A DNA stretch of 64,000 nt from contig NC_049987.1 in assembly GCF_000003815.2 (NCBI RefSeq), positions 13,812,926-13,876,925 on the forward strand, in the 5' to 3' direction. Within the stretch, counting starts at the first letter, position 1, and the number at the start of each line of letters is the position of its first letter. Position numbers and translations under genes: made by a program. Positions 38,521-51,147 of this stretch are shown here, in pieces. The notes beneath the pieces are model-generated. The model searched no databases, was not told the origin of the DNA, and saw only the letters and a program-made list of their open reading frames with translations. Source of the stretch: Branchiostoma floridae. Lineage: Eukaryota; Chordata; Leptocardii; Amphioxiformes; Branchiostomatidae.

Positions 38521-40811
38521 AGCTCAAACTTGTTCTTAGTTTGGAGATGATGCCAAAACTGAAAAAGACGGTGATGCTATTCTTTTAAATAGTGGTGTTT
38601 CTAATTTCAATGCACAGTAGTAACAGCAGGTGCAAGTTTTCAGGGGAAGGGCATGAAGTTAAACAAGATCTTTCAGTCAAAGGATGGATGGATGAAAATC
38701 AAATTTTATTGCATAAAAGCTCACATATTTCACTTTTCAATTTGTTACAAGTAAATGTTTCTTTATGAAAATTTTATCTATAAAGATGTGTTTTTTGTCA
38801 AAGATTGTTTTACATGTCTCTATAACGAACTTCATAATATATCAAGACCAAGTGCCTTTACTTTAAAGTCACACTGTCTAATATTGTATTACACCATTCT
38901 TTGCATTTGAGATTTCACTCAGACATTTTAATGTTTTTGTTTATTCCGTTGCGGTGTATGACTGGACACAAAAGTAATACTGCTAATGTTCCTCCAACAC
39001 TGACACAGATATACCCAGCTACCCAAACATCCCCCAAGGCTGTAACATTAGTACCAAAACAGGATCTCCGCAAGGTGCACAATGTTTGTATGCAGGAGGG
39101 GAAACTAGAGCAGAAAATAACGTCATCCTTCCATTGTACCATTGGTAATTTGCACATATCATGATAAATGGGAAGTTCAACAGGAAATGACAAAGCAAAA
39201 TTTAGGTCACAATCGTTTGAAATGATGAAGAGAAAGTTTATCTTCAACCTTTCTTTTCTTTAGCAGTGTAGAATAACGAGGATAACAAGTCACTGATCTA
39301 TGCTTTCAATTTTAATGGCTGGTGACATATCCAGTAAGAAGAAGGGGGGTGTCAATGGATATTTGAATATGACCATGATGACAAAGTACTAGTATTGCAC
39401 AATATGGTTGAGAGAAATCGGTTATGTTTCTACGAGGTTTCATCAATATTTACTTACACCAGCCTTGTAAAGAACGAAAAACAAAGGAAAGCTCTGCCCA
39501 GGCCCAGATGTCTCATTTTCAGAGGTGCTAAGAACGTTATGTTTTCAGTTATTTGGAATGGCTCAAATAAGACTGAAATTGTTCTAGTTTATATTCCTTT
39601 ACTTTTCAATGTCCATCGTGAATGGATACAGTTCTTGGAGTCTCCTCACATGTTTTAAACATTACTCCAGAAAATTCCATCAGCAAAGAACATTTTTATT
39701 ATAGCCAAATTATCAAGACCTGTTTACACTGGTTAGAATGGTTGATCCTCTGGGAAAAATTAAGTTGGCTCCATGAGTATGGCCCCAGACATGATAAGGG
39801 GAAAAAGCCTTGGCCCCATTCTTTTCAAATTGACAAAACAATTCCCAGCAACCGTCTACAGACCCAAACAAGCAAGCACTTGTCGGACACAGATACTGGC
39901 TGTATTGAAGGATGTACATGCCATTGTCATTCCCAGAATTGTTGACATGTTTCCATGGTGATAGATGTACTTTCGCTATTTACCCTTCATCAGTTACTTT
40001 CACCAGGGTACCATTAAGACGCCTACTTGTGTTACAATAAGTGCACATCTCCAGGAGTCACCACAAGCAGGGGCAGTTCAGAGAGAAGGGAAAGAATTTT
40101 CAGAAATTTGTCCGAACTAATTCTCCTAAAATTTAACATAGAATCATCAAGAAATTGGCGAGTTTCCTTCTGAAGCATAAAATTCTTTGCCAATAAAAAT
40201 GCCAGTGATGAGAAGTACAAAGGATTGTCTAAAATGTTGAGCACAGAAGTAGCTGTGTGTGTTTCTGTCTTGGCTGTGTGTGTTTCTCCCATGGCTAAAC
40301 AATAGACAATACATGTAATTGCTGTTGAGAAATTCAAATGGAGAAAATTTCAATGGGCCCAGGACCAACTGGTGATTTGGCCCAAAAGCATTCATTTTCA
40401 ATAGGACATTTACTACATGTATTATAAAATGGCAGGAGATTATCATAAAATTGCATGGGGCGAAATACGAATAGCAAAAAATAATACAGGTTTGCTATCC
40501 CAAACAGGTAAGATGCCCAAATTCAAGTGGATCATGTGAGTGAACTGAAATGGTGTTGACCTCCATTGACCCTTTCCTCCTCCCAAAGTGTGTGTTATTA
40601 AAACAAAAGGGGAGGGAAAGTTGTTTTTGTTGATGTGGCATGGAAAACCACAGGCAGACAGAAACAACAGATAAAACCCAAATGTTTATTTTGGCTGGTC
40701 TATCTGTTTGACAGGCACACAGATGATCCAGATGGTCTGTTGACTCACCTGAAACAAACTTCTTCTCAAGTTACAGAAGAGTTTAACATGGTTATATCAG
40801 CAACATAATGG
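38521..40811. other. Non-coding region
   Basis: AT-rich sequence with short random frames only. No splice-bounded coding segment was recognised. Confidence 0.45.
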
Positions 40812-40819
40812 ACTGGCAC

Positions 40820-41184
40820 CAGGGTTGTAGCCACCCTGAAATCATTTTCAGTCCCCTTGATTTTGAATGGGAATCCTATTGAGCACCGAAAGCTTGGCGT
40901 GACATGGCGCGTCATTTCTAGGGGGTCTGGGTCCCAGAAAATTTTTAAATCAAGACCCTCTGAAACACTATTTCCTGCATTTTGAGGTGCAAATTTTGCT
41001 TGTAGACTAAGCTGTTCAATGGCATCTGTTTTGGTATAGAAGAACACACGGGTTTCAGTTTTTTTAATATCTTTACATATCAATTTTTGTCTGTCCCAGG
41101 GGACGGAATGGGGAAAATTTTTTTCAGTCCCCAGCTGCAAAATTCCTTCAAAGGACTGAAGGACAGGTGCTGGCTATAACCCTG
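40820..41184. mobile_element. hAT-type MITE with perfect 8 bp target-site duplication
   Basis: The 365 bp element starts CAGGGTTGTAGCCACC and ends GTGCTGGCTATAACCCTG, imperfect terminal inverted repeats with the CAGGG/CCCTG tips common in hAT elements. The 8 bp ACTGGCAC stands directly outside both ends (40812-40819 and 41185-41192), the duplication length made by hAT transposases. The minus-strand frame across it has no transposase similarity, so the element is non-autonomous. Confidence 0.9.
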
Positions 41185-41192
41185 ACTGGCAC

Positions 41193-43247
41193 TATGGAAT
41201 ATTAAGTTTTATATTCATTGCTCATACACAAAATTTTGAAAGTCGTACTGTATGTTCATACAGTAGATTCTTAGGAGAAAGGATGTTCTTGCAATGTTCT
41301 AAATCATATTTCATATTCGTGGTGTCACATATTCGTAGTCAAATGATCACCACAAAATAAAGCTACTGCAAACAGGTCAAAATTTATTGTATTCCAGTTG
41401 TAAAGAGCTCTCCACCCCTCCAAAACTTTTAAGTGGAATATCCTGCAAAACACCAGACTGCATGTGACTCCGCTTAGTGTCTACCAAACATAGCATCAGT
41501 TTTGAAAACCAAGTACAAAGAGAAACTAATGTATAATTTATCACACGGTGCTCCCAGACTAGTCACAAGACTATCATTACAGGATATACCCAGCTGGTGC
41601 CAGCACAAGAGTTTTCCTGGCCCAGAAAAATCTATAAAATCAATTTGAGTGTTTGGTGCTATTGTGAACCCAGTCAGTCTTTTATAAACAGAAGTTGGCT
41701 GGTGTGCCAGATCATATTGCACCTGGGGGGAGGGGTAGTCCTCTTCTCCATATTATAATACATTTATTCAAGCCTTTTAGATCTAGGTTGACTGTTTGGG
41801 TGCGGCTTCCTTCTCAATGTGTTGAGTGTCGTGAGGATACCATTACAAGAGAAGTCAGCAGGTTCAGAAAGCGGAAATTTGTCGACAGCTTTGATTACCA
41901 AACCAAACACCCAAAAGATATGGTTTCAGTATCATTTCTCTGAAAAGTAAAACAGACATGCATCTCAGTCCAATTTACATGTAGCTACCACTACTGAGGT
42001 ATTCTTACATCAGTCGTGACAGGAAGGGTTGACAATGTGTATTGTATGCATATCATGTTCAATGTAGCACCAAAATTGCATGAGTGTTTTTCGTACAAAG
42101 TAAGATAGGATGATTGATGGACAGTCCTATCCTGCAAGTTTTTCCGCAGAGTTTTTGTCGGGTTACTGTTGACATCAGCTGGTATTTAACTTCTCTTCAA
42201 GCAAGATGCTAGTGCGCTATTTAACTGTCTTTGCCCTCAGCAAATTGTATGCATGTACAAGTACTTACATAATGTTAGCACTAGAGACATTTTTCACCTT
42301 TACAGCAGAAAGAACTCTCCACAATGTACTAGTATTGCTTTAGACATCTCTGCTATTCTATTTTGAGCAGAACTAAGAACTGTACATTTAAAAGAGACCT
42401 CTAGCATTGCAAAATATATTGCAGGACAGGTGGCCATTTTCACATTTGCTGGTCTGGTGCCTTTAGTTGCTTCAACATTTCTTTAAGAATAAGCCCACTT
42501 GTTTTAGCCAGTTCCATGCATGTAACACAGGGGTTTTGGTATGAGGAAGGTTGTAAAAGCTGCTGCTAAGTGCACATCAGTAAAGCATCACTCTTCCATT
42601 GACTACACGGCTATTGTTGGGATTAACTCATTTGGGTGCAAATTTTACGACTTCCATGGGGCCAGTTACAAAAGAGTCATTTTGCCACATTCATAGGTCT
42701 CTTTCACAAATGTCACATTTCCATGATGGGAATTTGATGGGAAAAGCAGTTCCAGGTGGAATTGAAAGCAAATATTTGGGATTAAGTCATTTGTGTGGAG
42801 TGAGGAATTATCAATCAGTGATTGTAAGTAATGGTCTGACTGACACAGATCTGACGCTACATGGACAACCAGGGCACAGGCAGCCATTACAGTATGTGAT
42901 ATATGCCTTTGATACTGTATTGTCTTCTAAACATCCAGCGCCCTGAAGCCACCATGTCTTTGAGATTTTTTTTATTATCAATACAATACATACAAAATCC
43001 TCTAAAAAAATCTAAATCAATCCCACATTCATCCAAGCAAGTTTTCATAAAATGCGATTGCTTTTAATCCAGAGTAAAACAGGAGGTGCCGTGGGTAAAA
43101 ATGCAAGAATCAAACATTGGACTTGGAGTTAAGTTCATAGATTTATTTCATAATAATGATAATACTCATAGAGGAAACACTCTTGTAAGGATTTCCTGAC
43201 AATCAGTGTTTCAAGCACAATAAATCACATATATGACATGAAGAATG
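41193..43247. other. Non-coding region
   Basis: No supported exon or structured repeat was recognised. Confidence 0.45.
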
Positions 43248-43465
43248 TAACGCTAGTTCACCTTTATTTGCAGGGTAACCTATATCTGTTGTATAAAACA
43301 CAACAGGGCATTAGGATATCAAGTGGATGGACGGTAGTTTAAAACTGGCATATTTTGAAAACATTACAATTTGTAACCACCTTCCATTGACTTGATATCC
43401 CTAAATACACATTTTTAGAAACATCGGATATAGGTTACCCCATGGATAAAGATGAACTAGTGTTA
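43248..43465. mobile_element. MITE with long TIRs, TAACGYTAGTTC family, copy 2
   Basis: The left end TAACGCTAGTTCACCTTTAT continues GGGTAACCTATAT. The right end is ATAGGTTACCCCATGGAT, then GATGAACTAGTGTTA. Inner segments GATATCAAGT and ACTTGATATC are also inverted. Both ends match the copy at 12499-12725. Confidence 0.7.
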
Positions 43466-44797
43466 CAGTTTGTGTTTCTGCTTAGACATCACACTTCGTG
43501 ACAGGACAGTCAATAATGCAGGCCCTGTACCCATCGGTATCAGTGCCCTTGTAAGCCATCATGTAGACTGAGTAGCTGTCATTATCTCCCACCATCCCCC
43601 ATTAACAACTCAATGTGTCTCCTTTACTGCCAGGCAAGCGAGTCTAAGTGAATTTGGGGGATTAATCTATTAGCAGCACTCAGGAGTGACATCATGGCCA
43701 CATTTCCTGCTCTGCTGTGCTTTACACCCTAATCTGTCCTGGCATGAGCTGTAACAGCAGGAAGCCGTGCATTACTGTAGTTTCAGGCATTTTCTGTTTG
43801 TAAAGGTCATGAGACAATCAGTGGCTCACCAGTCAATGGCAAACCCCAGAATTGACAAAGAAGACAGCTTCGAAAATCTTTTCATTTTGACTGTTGTTTA
43901 GCTGACAAAAACTTATTGTTAGCTATGGAAAGTTGAAAGCAGAATCACGGACAACAACAGGCATTGTTGCCTTAAGAGAGTGATGCATTGAAACTTTTTA
44001 TTCCCATGACACTTCATGATGACTTATTCAGCACCAAGGGCAGTACCATTAGTAAATTAGACAATGTGCAATGAGGTTAATATGTGCACTTGTCCCTCAA
44101 CCTTCCCTTCATAGATACTTTTCAGTTGTAATTATATCCATGCTCTATTAGATGTTAACATGAAATTAGAAAAAAATCTGAAGTGACATTATCTAAATGT
44201 TACATATTTAGTCATGGACAAGAAGCTTAACATTGCTTACCTCAAAGTGGGCTAGACGGCAATATACTGCTTTTATTAAAAAAGTATAATGAGGTAGCTC
44301 CTCCCGGGGTACGCGGCCAGGGGCTCGAATTTCAACCTATAAGTCTAACTTTCGAAGCTTGTTACCTGCCATCCATACACGGTACCACCAACACACGCAG
44401 TAAATCTACGTATCAAAAGCGCCGACTAGTGGTGAGTTATCATAGTGCAAAATGCTATGAATACGATTTATCCTTATGTTAATAATATCAGTTGAATTTA
44501 TTCATAACATTTGAAATCATCCCGTTATCGATGTGGCAAACAGCGCCGAGGGGATTCAATAGTGAAACCAAACACCATTTGCAGTAACAAGAGGTTGAGT
44601 GTCGTCTGGTGCTATGTGAATTTTTATTGCATAATGACGCTCGTGCACTGCTCGTTTCCACTGAGTTGGGTGTGTTACTTACCTTTATCGCATAGGGGCG
44701 CTTCTGTACTGCTAACTTTTCCTCACCCATCTGTGGAAAATCACGAACACGTGAACCTTTGTGTGATCGACTGACGTGAGGAGAGTAAGACTGCAAG
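43466..44797. other. Intergenic region upstream of the SABATH gene
   Basis: No exon. CpG density rises from about 44290 to 44790, consistent with a promoter for the plus-strand gene starting at 44798. A TGACGTGAGG string lies at 44772-44781, shortly before the proposed ATG. Confidence 0.4.
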
Positions 44798-47700
44798 ATG
44801 CCGGTTGAACAAGAGGTTTGAGCAGTTTTAGCGTTGTGTATTCTACAGTACGAGTCTGGAGATCAGTACGAGTCTTGAGTGTATTTTTGATTTGTGGCAG
44901 ACCTGAGAACTCAAAAGGGGGCCCAGGGGGGTTCGGACAAGCGTGAAGCTACGTAGATTTGCCTGATATATGACACTGTAAAGTGTTGCCATCAAAATTA
45001 TATGCCCGAGTGTGACCGTGAGCTATGTGAAAATGGAGACATACTATCTTATCCAACCTTTGTACAATTGTGGAGAGTAGCAAGCGTTTACTGGCAATGT
45101 CTTAATTTACAACGGTGCGGTGTCACGCGCGACGCCCCCCTCCCCAGGTAATGTTACACTCTCATACCAAATACGGACAGTAGTGGGCGGGGCTTACGTT
45201 CAAGGTCCAATTATCCAAGCAGACGTGTGGTTTTAACAAGTTTTGCACTTGTAATGTTTATGTGACATCCCCTGCAGTTACCTTCTCGTTTTCTGTATTT
45301 ACAGTCCACAACCCCCCACAGCCACATCCCCTATGGCGCCGAGGGTTCAGGATTTTATTCCGACAACACCATCGGCTGTTACAACGTTATCCAGGCCTCC
45401 ATGCCCGTGGTGATGGACGCCGTCAACTCCATGAACTTGGACACGGGGAAGACGTTTACTATCGCAGACTACGGCACAGCAGACGGAGGCACTTCCATGC
45501 CCATGTTGTATCAGGTGAGGGAATGGTGATGGTCTGCCTGACTTTTCCATCAGAGGTGTAGCTAATAGCTATCATAACCAAGGATAAAAAAGAGCTTTGT
45601 CATAACTTACCATATTAAGTCATAGCCAGCCTGATCTGAGTTGAAATTGTAAATTGCCTGTAAATTATTCATGAAGTGTAATCAGTAGCACTTTATTTGT
45701 TATGGAAAATTCATTGATAAAGTGTTATTGACATTTTTCGTATGTTGTAGATAACCACCAGATTGAACCAAAGCACAACGAAGCATCTGGCTGTGTCAAT
45801 GTTCACAGCCTAAAAATACAGCCTAAGTGCTGCCATGATATCAGTCAATATTTTTCATTCAGCCTCATTCACTTTGCTGTCTCCTTCCTCATCATATCAT
45901 CATTGAAGCAATACCACAGCTAGAATGAACAATAATAAAACCACCAATCAATGCACAGCTTATCAAGACACTGCGAGCAAAGTACGGAGACACCCTCCCC
46001 ATCCATGTGGCGTATGAGGACCAGCCTGTGAACGACTTCAAGTCGCTGTTCCTGCGTCTTCAAGGCCTGCTGCCCATGCCTGAGAACAACAGCTACTTCA
46101 AGGACTTTGCCAACATCTATGTGACGGCCTGTGGAACTTCTTTCTACTCTCAGGTATGGACTTGTTACCTGAATGATTGTGTGATGTGTTTGGTGTGTGT
46201 TATAGTGGTAGCTTCATTTGTCCACAAAATCTGAAACCTAATCAGAAAGAAAAGTTGCATAATACAGAGCTGTTTATCTTACAGTTTCACTTTGTTACCA
46301 TGTAGTACCCTGTTCATACCAGGATTAGCGATTCTGGATTCTGCCAGGCACGGGAATTATCCCAATTCGACTCATCAAATTACCTCCTCCCCCCTCAGAG
46401 TCGGATTGGACCGTTCATACCAGGATTTGCAAAAAAGGATCAACCCCATTTGGGTGGATCCCCATATCAATTTGCAAAGTCTGGTATGAAGGGGGACAAT
46501 GACTCTGAATAGAACGTAGTAGAGAAGTGAAACTACTGGAAAGCAAACATACCATAAGCAGTCAGCAGTGTTCCAAGGCCTTGCATAGGATGTCTGTTAC
46601 AATGCTTGCAAACTTGACATGTCTGTTTTTCCTGCCAGTCGTACCCACCAAACTTCGTGGACCTTGGTTTCTCGGCCACGGCAATGCACTGGCTGCAGAA
46701 GAAGCCGTGTAACCTGAGCGATGCGCTGCACCACACGTCCGCGGGAAAACCCCAGGAGAAACAGCTGTTCATCGAGCAGGCAGCGCTGGACTGGGAACAG
46801 AACCTGCTACACAGGGCCAAGGAACTAGCCCCTGGTGGGGACTGTTGCTTAAATTATTGTCCTACATATTGTAGACCAGTCTTGATGAGAATATACCAGT
46901 ATTAGTAGTACTATTACATTGTATCTACAGATATCACCCGTACAATGACCTAGGGATTAGAGGGTTCACCTTTCATTCGGAAGGTCAGGGTTCAAACTCT
47001 GGGAAGGCTTGAAAAATGGTGCACACTACTTCTTAGTATTCAGCACTTGTGAGAAAGAGTATGGTAGTTGAACACACACCACTACCAGTGGAATAGCTCC
47101 ATACTATAGGGGTCTGTGTGGCAGGGCTATAGATACTGAGATGGGCACTACCCATATACACAGCGAGGTGTGGAAAGAAGGAGGAGATACATTCAGATAA
47201 AAGCAACACAAATGTCAGAAACAGCTGATCTATGTTCTCTTAAACCTTCTGGGAAATGTTGGTACATGTATTTCCCAAGCAGGCCACTGGTTACATAATA
47301 CATACCAGTTCAGTGCAAGTTGCAACACGATCTTGCTCTGCATTAAAATGTCCATCCTGTTTCCAGGTGGTCACTTGGTCATTGTGAACTTCTGTGTGGA
47401 CGAGAAGGGCCATTACCTTGGCAACACGGACAAGAAGCAGTCCATGTTCGAGCGCATGACGTCGCTGTGGAGGAAGCTGGTGGAAGAAGGGACCATAACT
47501 CAGGTACACCCCCTTGTGATGTAATTTGGAATAGCACCAATCCAATTTTGTCACTGTCTATGTTTGGGTTATGAACCCAGATATGTAAGCTTTAAATAGA
47601 TGAAGTCCTTAATTACTTACCTCAACAAAATCCTTGTACAAATCTATTGTGTTATTATATATAATTGGGCAGTGTACCATATAATGCTGTAGAAAATACA

Positions 47701-48641
47701 GGAACATTTACATTTTTTTCCTCAGGAAGAATTTGTGAACACGACCTTCATCAACTACTACCGCTCTGTGGAGGAGGTGAGCGCACCATTCAAGGACGAG
47801 TCATCGCCTGTCAGGAAGGCGGGGCTGTCACTGGTCTCCGTGGAAACAAAGGTGCTTGGTGACAAATTATCATTTTCTGGTGTTGGTTAAAAAAGTACAA
47901 CATGGCCATTACAAAATAACATATAAGGACTGTAGAAAGGCTTGTTTTGTTGACTGTCCCTTTCCTTGTGACATCAGGTAACAGAGTGTCCGTACTGGGC
48001 ACGCTGGATGCGGGAGGGGGGTGATGCCAAGGCTCACGCCAAGCGGTTCATCCCAACAACACGTACCTGGAGCAACAGCACCTTCCTGTCAGGTGAGGCA
48101 ATGTTCTTTTCAGATTCAGATTCAGATTATCATTTCAGCCCAGGAGGAAATCTTATTTGCTCATTGGTCGGTTCTAAACCACATAGCTCAAAATGTTTTG
48201 AATGGGGGCATGACGAGTATCTAACGCAGGACCTCTAGGTTCCAAGCCTAACACTCTACCAGTTACGCCACTGATTGGATTTGTATCAAATGCATGTATG
48301 TTGTGTAGGCAGGCATCATCCTAAGGAAAGATTCAAACTAAATTCTGGGAAAGATCTGGATCTAAAAGTCTTTTAAAGGACTCTACATGACTACAAAATA
48401 GGGTAACCCCCTTGGGAACTTTCTTCAAAAGTGAACATTTAAGAAATGTAAATTTCAAAAATTCTGCATTATCTCCAATTGTCATTTTGTTCCAGGTCTG
48501 TCCGACAGTCGCTCTGCTGAGGAGAAAGCGGTGATCGTGGACAAGTTCTTTGGGATGTACGAGGCTGAGGTGGCCGCTGCGCCCGCCGACCACGGCATGG
48601 GCTATGTGCACACCTTCATCCACATTAAGAAGGACAACTAA
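44798..48641 (+). CDS. SABATH-family SAM-dependent carboxyl methyltransferase, eight exons
   Basis: Exons are 44798-44815 (tentative, MPVEQE), 45305-45514, 45959-46153, 46639-46834, 47367-47503, 47726-47851, 47978-48092 and 48496-48641. All junctions are GT/AG with matching phases and give 380 residues, the usual SABATH length. The family (Methyltransf_7) transfers methyl from S-adenosylmethionine to carboxylates of small molecules such as salicylate, jasmonate or farnesoate in plants. Visible landmarks are GFYSDNTIGCYNVI (substrate/SAM loop), FTIADYGTADGGTS (SAM motif I), YEDQPVNDFKSLF (plant NDFN-LF counterpart), GFSATAMHWLQKKP (SS-S-HWLS counterpart, Trp kept), LHRAKELAPGGHLVIVNF and a C-terminal MGYVHTFIHIKK. 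The Gln that contacts the carboxylate in plant enzymes appears to be Cys in the first loop. No signal peptide is seen, so it is probably cytosolic. The substrate is unknown. Exon 1 rests only on phase, ATG and a weak donor (GAG/GTTTGA). Confidence 0.85.
46312..46492. mobile_element. Inverted-repeat element in SABATH intron 3
   Basis: It begins with GTTCATACCAGGATTAG and closes with GTCTGGTATGAA, the complement of the start. A second internal copy of GTTCATACCAGGATTTG lies near 46412. A fragment with GGTATGAAC lies near 53770. It is a short non-coding dispersed repeat. Confidence 0.5.
46935..47230 (+). mobile_element. tRNA-derived SINE in SABATH intron 4
   Basis: The head has a degenerate A box (TGACCTAGGGATTAGAGGG) and, about 35 bp further, a B box (GGGTTCAAACTC), the layout of a tRNA-type RNA polymerase III promoter. 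A non-tRNA body follows. The insert sits between splice sites and does not touch the exons. Ends are approximate. Confidence 0.55.
48100..48288 (-). mobile_element. tRNA-derived SINE in SABATH intron 7
   Basis: On the minus strand the head reads GTGGCGTAACTGGTAGAGTG (A box) then AGGTCCTGCGTTAGATACTC (B box, with one A where functional tRNAs have C). The body ends in a short CTGAAT tandem tail at 48108-48127, as many tRNA SINEs do. It lies just after the SABATH exon ending at 48092. Confidence 0.7.
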
Positions 48642-51147
48642 GTTCACAAACAACTGTCATTCCATAAGTACCAGAGGATGTGTGTAAAATCTTCTGTGCT
48701 TACATAGAAGACCTTTGGTTCTTGATAAAACTTGCCAGTAGCCTTGACAACAAAACACTGTGTGTTAGTTGCTTGAATTAAGATTTGTCCTCACAATTTG
48801 TTTTGTATTGTATTAGATAGTGTTTGCCAAATTACAAATAGAGCCATATCTGACCAAAAGATCACATGCTTCAAAAGCACTGGTACTGCTTGTTAAAGCC
48901 AGTCTAGAAAGCAAAAGCTTATTATTGGATGTACCACAACATGCACAGTACCTGTAGTATATAAACCATGTCCCTACCATAGGCTTTGTGTCATTAACAC
49001 ATTACATGGCCTACAGAGTATTTTGACAGTGAGGCAGTACTTCCTTTATAAGGACCCTCTGACCAATGTTACCACTTTTTGGTGGTCCCATAAAGATAAT
49101 TTTTCCTGTTGACACAAGCATTAAGAATCCTGTCTATAGTGACTATCTGTCCTCATAGACCAGATTTTATTGAATCCCCAGGTGGTTGGTTGCCTGTAGT
49201 TCAGGTAGCTTTTATTTCTGACCTCATGCCAGCATAACCCAAGAAAGTATAGATGATTATATCATTGTTGGTAAGTCATGCCGACCTCAGCCACAAGCTG
49301 CAAATATTTTGCGGACGGAAGAAATTTCAAAATCTTTTTGTGTAATGTGATGTAATGGTTTTACCACATTCTGACTTGACTCATTCCCTTTCATTCCAGC
49401 AGTTTATTTTGTTGTACATGTATCATACAGATGGCTTTCTAAACTGGTATGCCTTCACCATTTAGAAAAAAATGGATCAAGGTACAAGGGTTCTGCCATA
49501 AAGCTGTGGTGCATTTTGCTATGCAAAAGGAAGAGAAAATTGTTTCTTTTACTGTGTCTACCTTTATATTCCATAGACACTATGACATAGCCATAAGATT
49601 TACATGTCCTGGAATACATATGTTCCTTCTACTCTGGTTTAAGGTATGTGACAAATTGATGCACAGAAGACATTGAGGATATACACTTGCTTTATTACAC
49701 AACATATAAAAGCAATGCTGTAGCTCTACTTACATACTGACATTGGCTTCTACAGTTCTCTGTATTCTTACATGTCTCTATTGCTTGTTATTACTGACAC
49801 ATTATCAGTATACAAATGATGTAATCATGGACCTTTGATTTTGGAACTGATCACTGATGAAATAAACTGTACATCCTAAAGTACTAACTACATGTATTTT
49901 GTTGTATTCTTATGTCTGTGTGCTTTGTTTTTTTGGTGGGATGGATGGGAGACTATATAAAATTCAGCAGAGCAGGTTTCAAACCTATACCCAGGGCTCA
50001 AAATTCATTATTGGGAATTGGGTAGAAAACATTTAGATACAGTGGAATGCCAGGGAAACCAAATGGCAAACCTTACTGTCTCTCTTTATAGCTTAAATAC
50101 GAAATTCTATATGGTAGGTAATTTTAGAATAAAAATTAATAAAGAACAAAATGTTTTATCATTTTTCTGTTAGAAAAGTCAAGAATATTCTGTATACTAG
50201 TGTACAGTAGCACCTTACCCCAACACAAATACATGACATCCAAGTACATCCAAAGTTGAATATTAGGTAGTTCGTATTTTGTGTTCACAAAAGCACATAT
50301 GTACCCAGCTTCTGAAGCCTACCTTGATCACCTCATGTCCAAGGCAGAATTTTCACTACACAGGCCATTTTGAGTCCTGCTACCTGCTACTATTTTCAAA
50401 TAGCATTTCACAAATTTCAGGTGAATGAGAAGGAGACTTGTATGTAACCCTTTGTGGTCCATCCCTAAAACATTTGTTGCAGGACTGTATGTGCAGCATC
50501 TGAACAACTTCTGTGATTAAATGCTATGTACAAATGTCCTTTTTGTCATTTGGTGGAATGCTCTACAATGTTATGCCTGGCAAGCTTGTGTGCAACATTA
50601 ATTTGTGCTCCTCTGTACAGTTTTATGAACCTGATTTGAAACAATACTTCAGATTGCTAGAGGTTTGTGACCTCACAATTTACAGCTATTGATGCTAGCT
50701 ATCATTATAACTAGTCGTAGTACTAGTACAGCATACAAACTTTGGACTCATATAACTTTTTGTGGTTCCAACACACCTGTCACAATGAGCATCAAAAGTG
50801 ATATACTCCTTATCAATTATACTTTTTTTATAGTAAAAAAATTGTTTAGGAGTTGCATGTTTTCATTGGTGATATTTTTTGGCAATCAAGGGATGATAAT
50901 TTAACGAGTATAATTCTTCATCAAAATAAATTAGTTGCTCAATCTTATGCTCAAATTTCTTAATTTGATCTAATAAAATTGAAGAAAACCACAAGTTTCT
51001 GTCTCTGCCTTAATCTGCAGCAAGACTGTGGCAATAACATCTATCATTAAATGCGATGTTCCTTGGAATACATGACTTTCTTATCAATGCTCGGATTACA
51101 TTATATAAACCTAAAAAGACTAGAGCTTTCAGCCAACATAACTAACA
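48642..51147. other. 3' UTR and intergenic space between convergent genes
   Basis: The SABATH gene (plus) and TGFBRAP1 (minus) converge here. Candidate AATAAA signals for the plus strand exist (for example 49861-49866), which would give a long 3' UTR. No exon is recognised. The remainder is AT-rich non-coding DNA. Confidence 0.45.

Noticed and set aside
49985-50030. CAGGGCTCAAAA string as another hAT terminus
   Set aside because: No matching inverted end or target duplication was found nearby.
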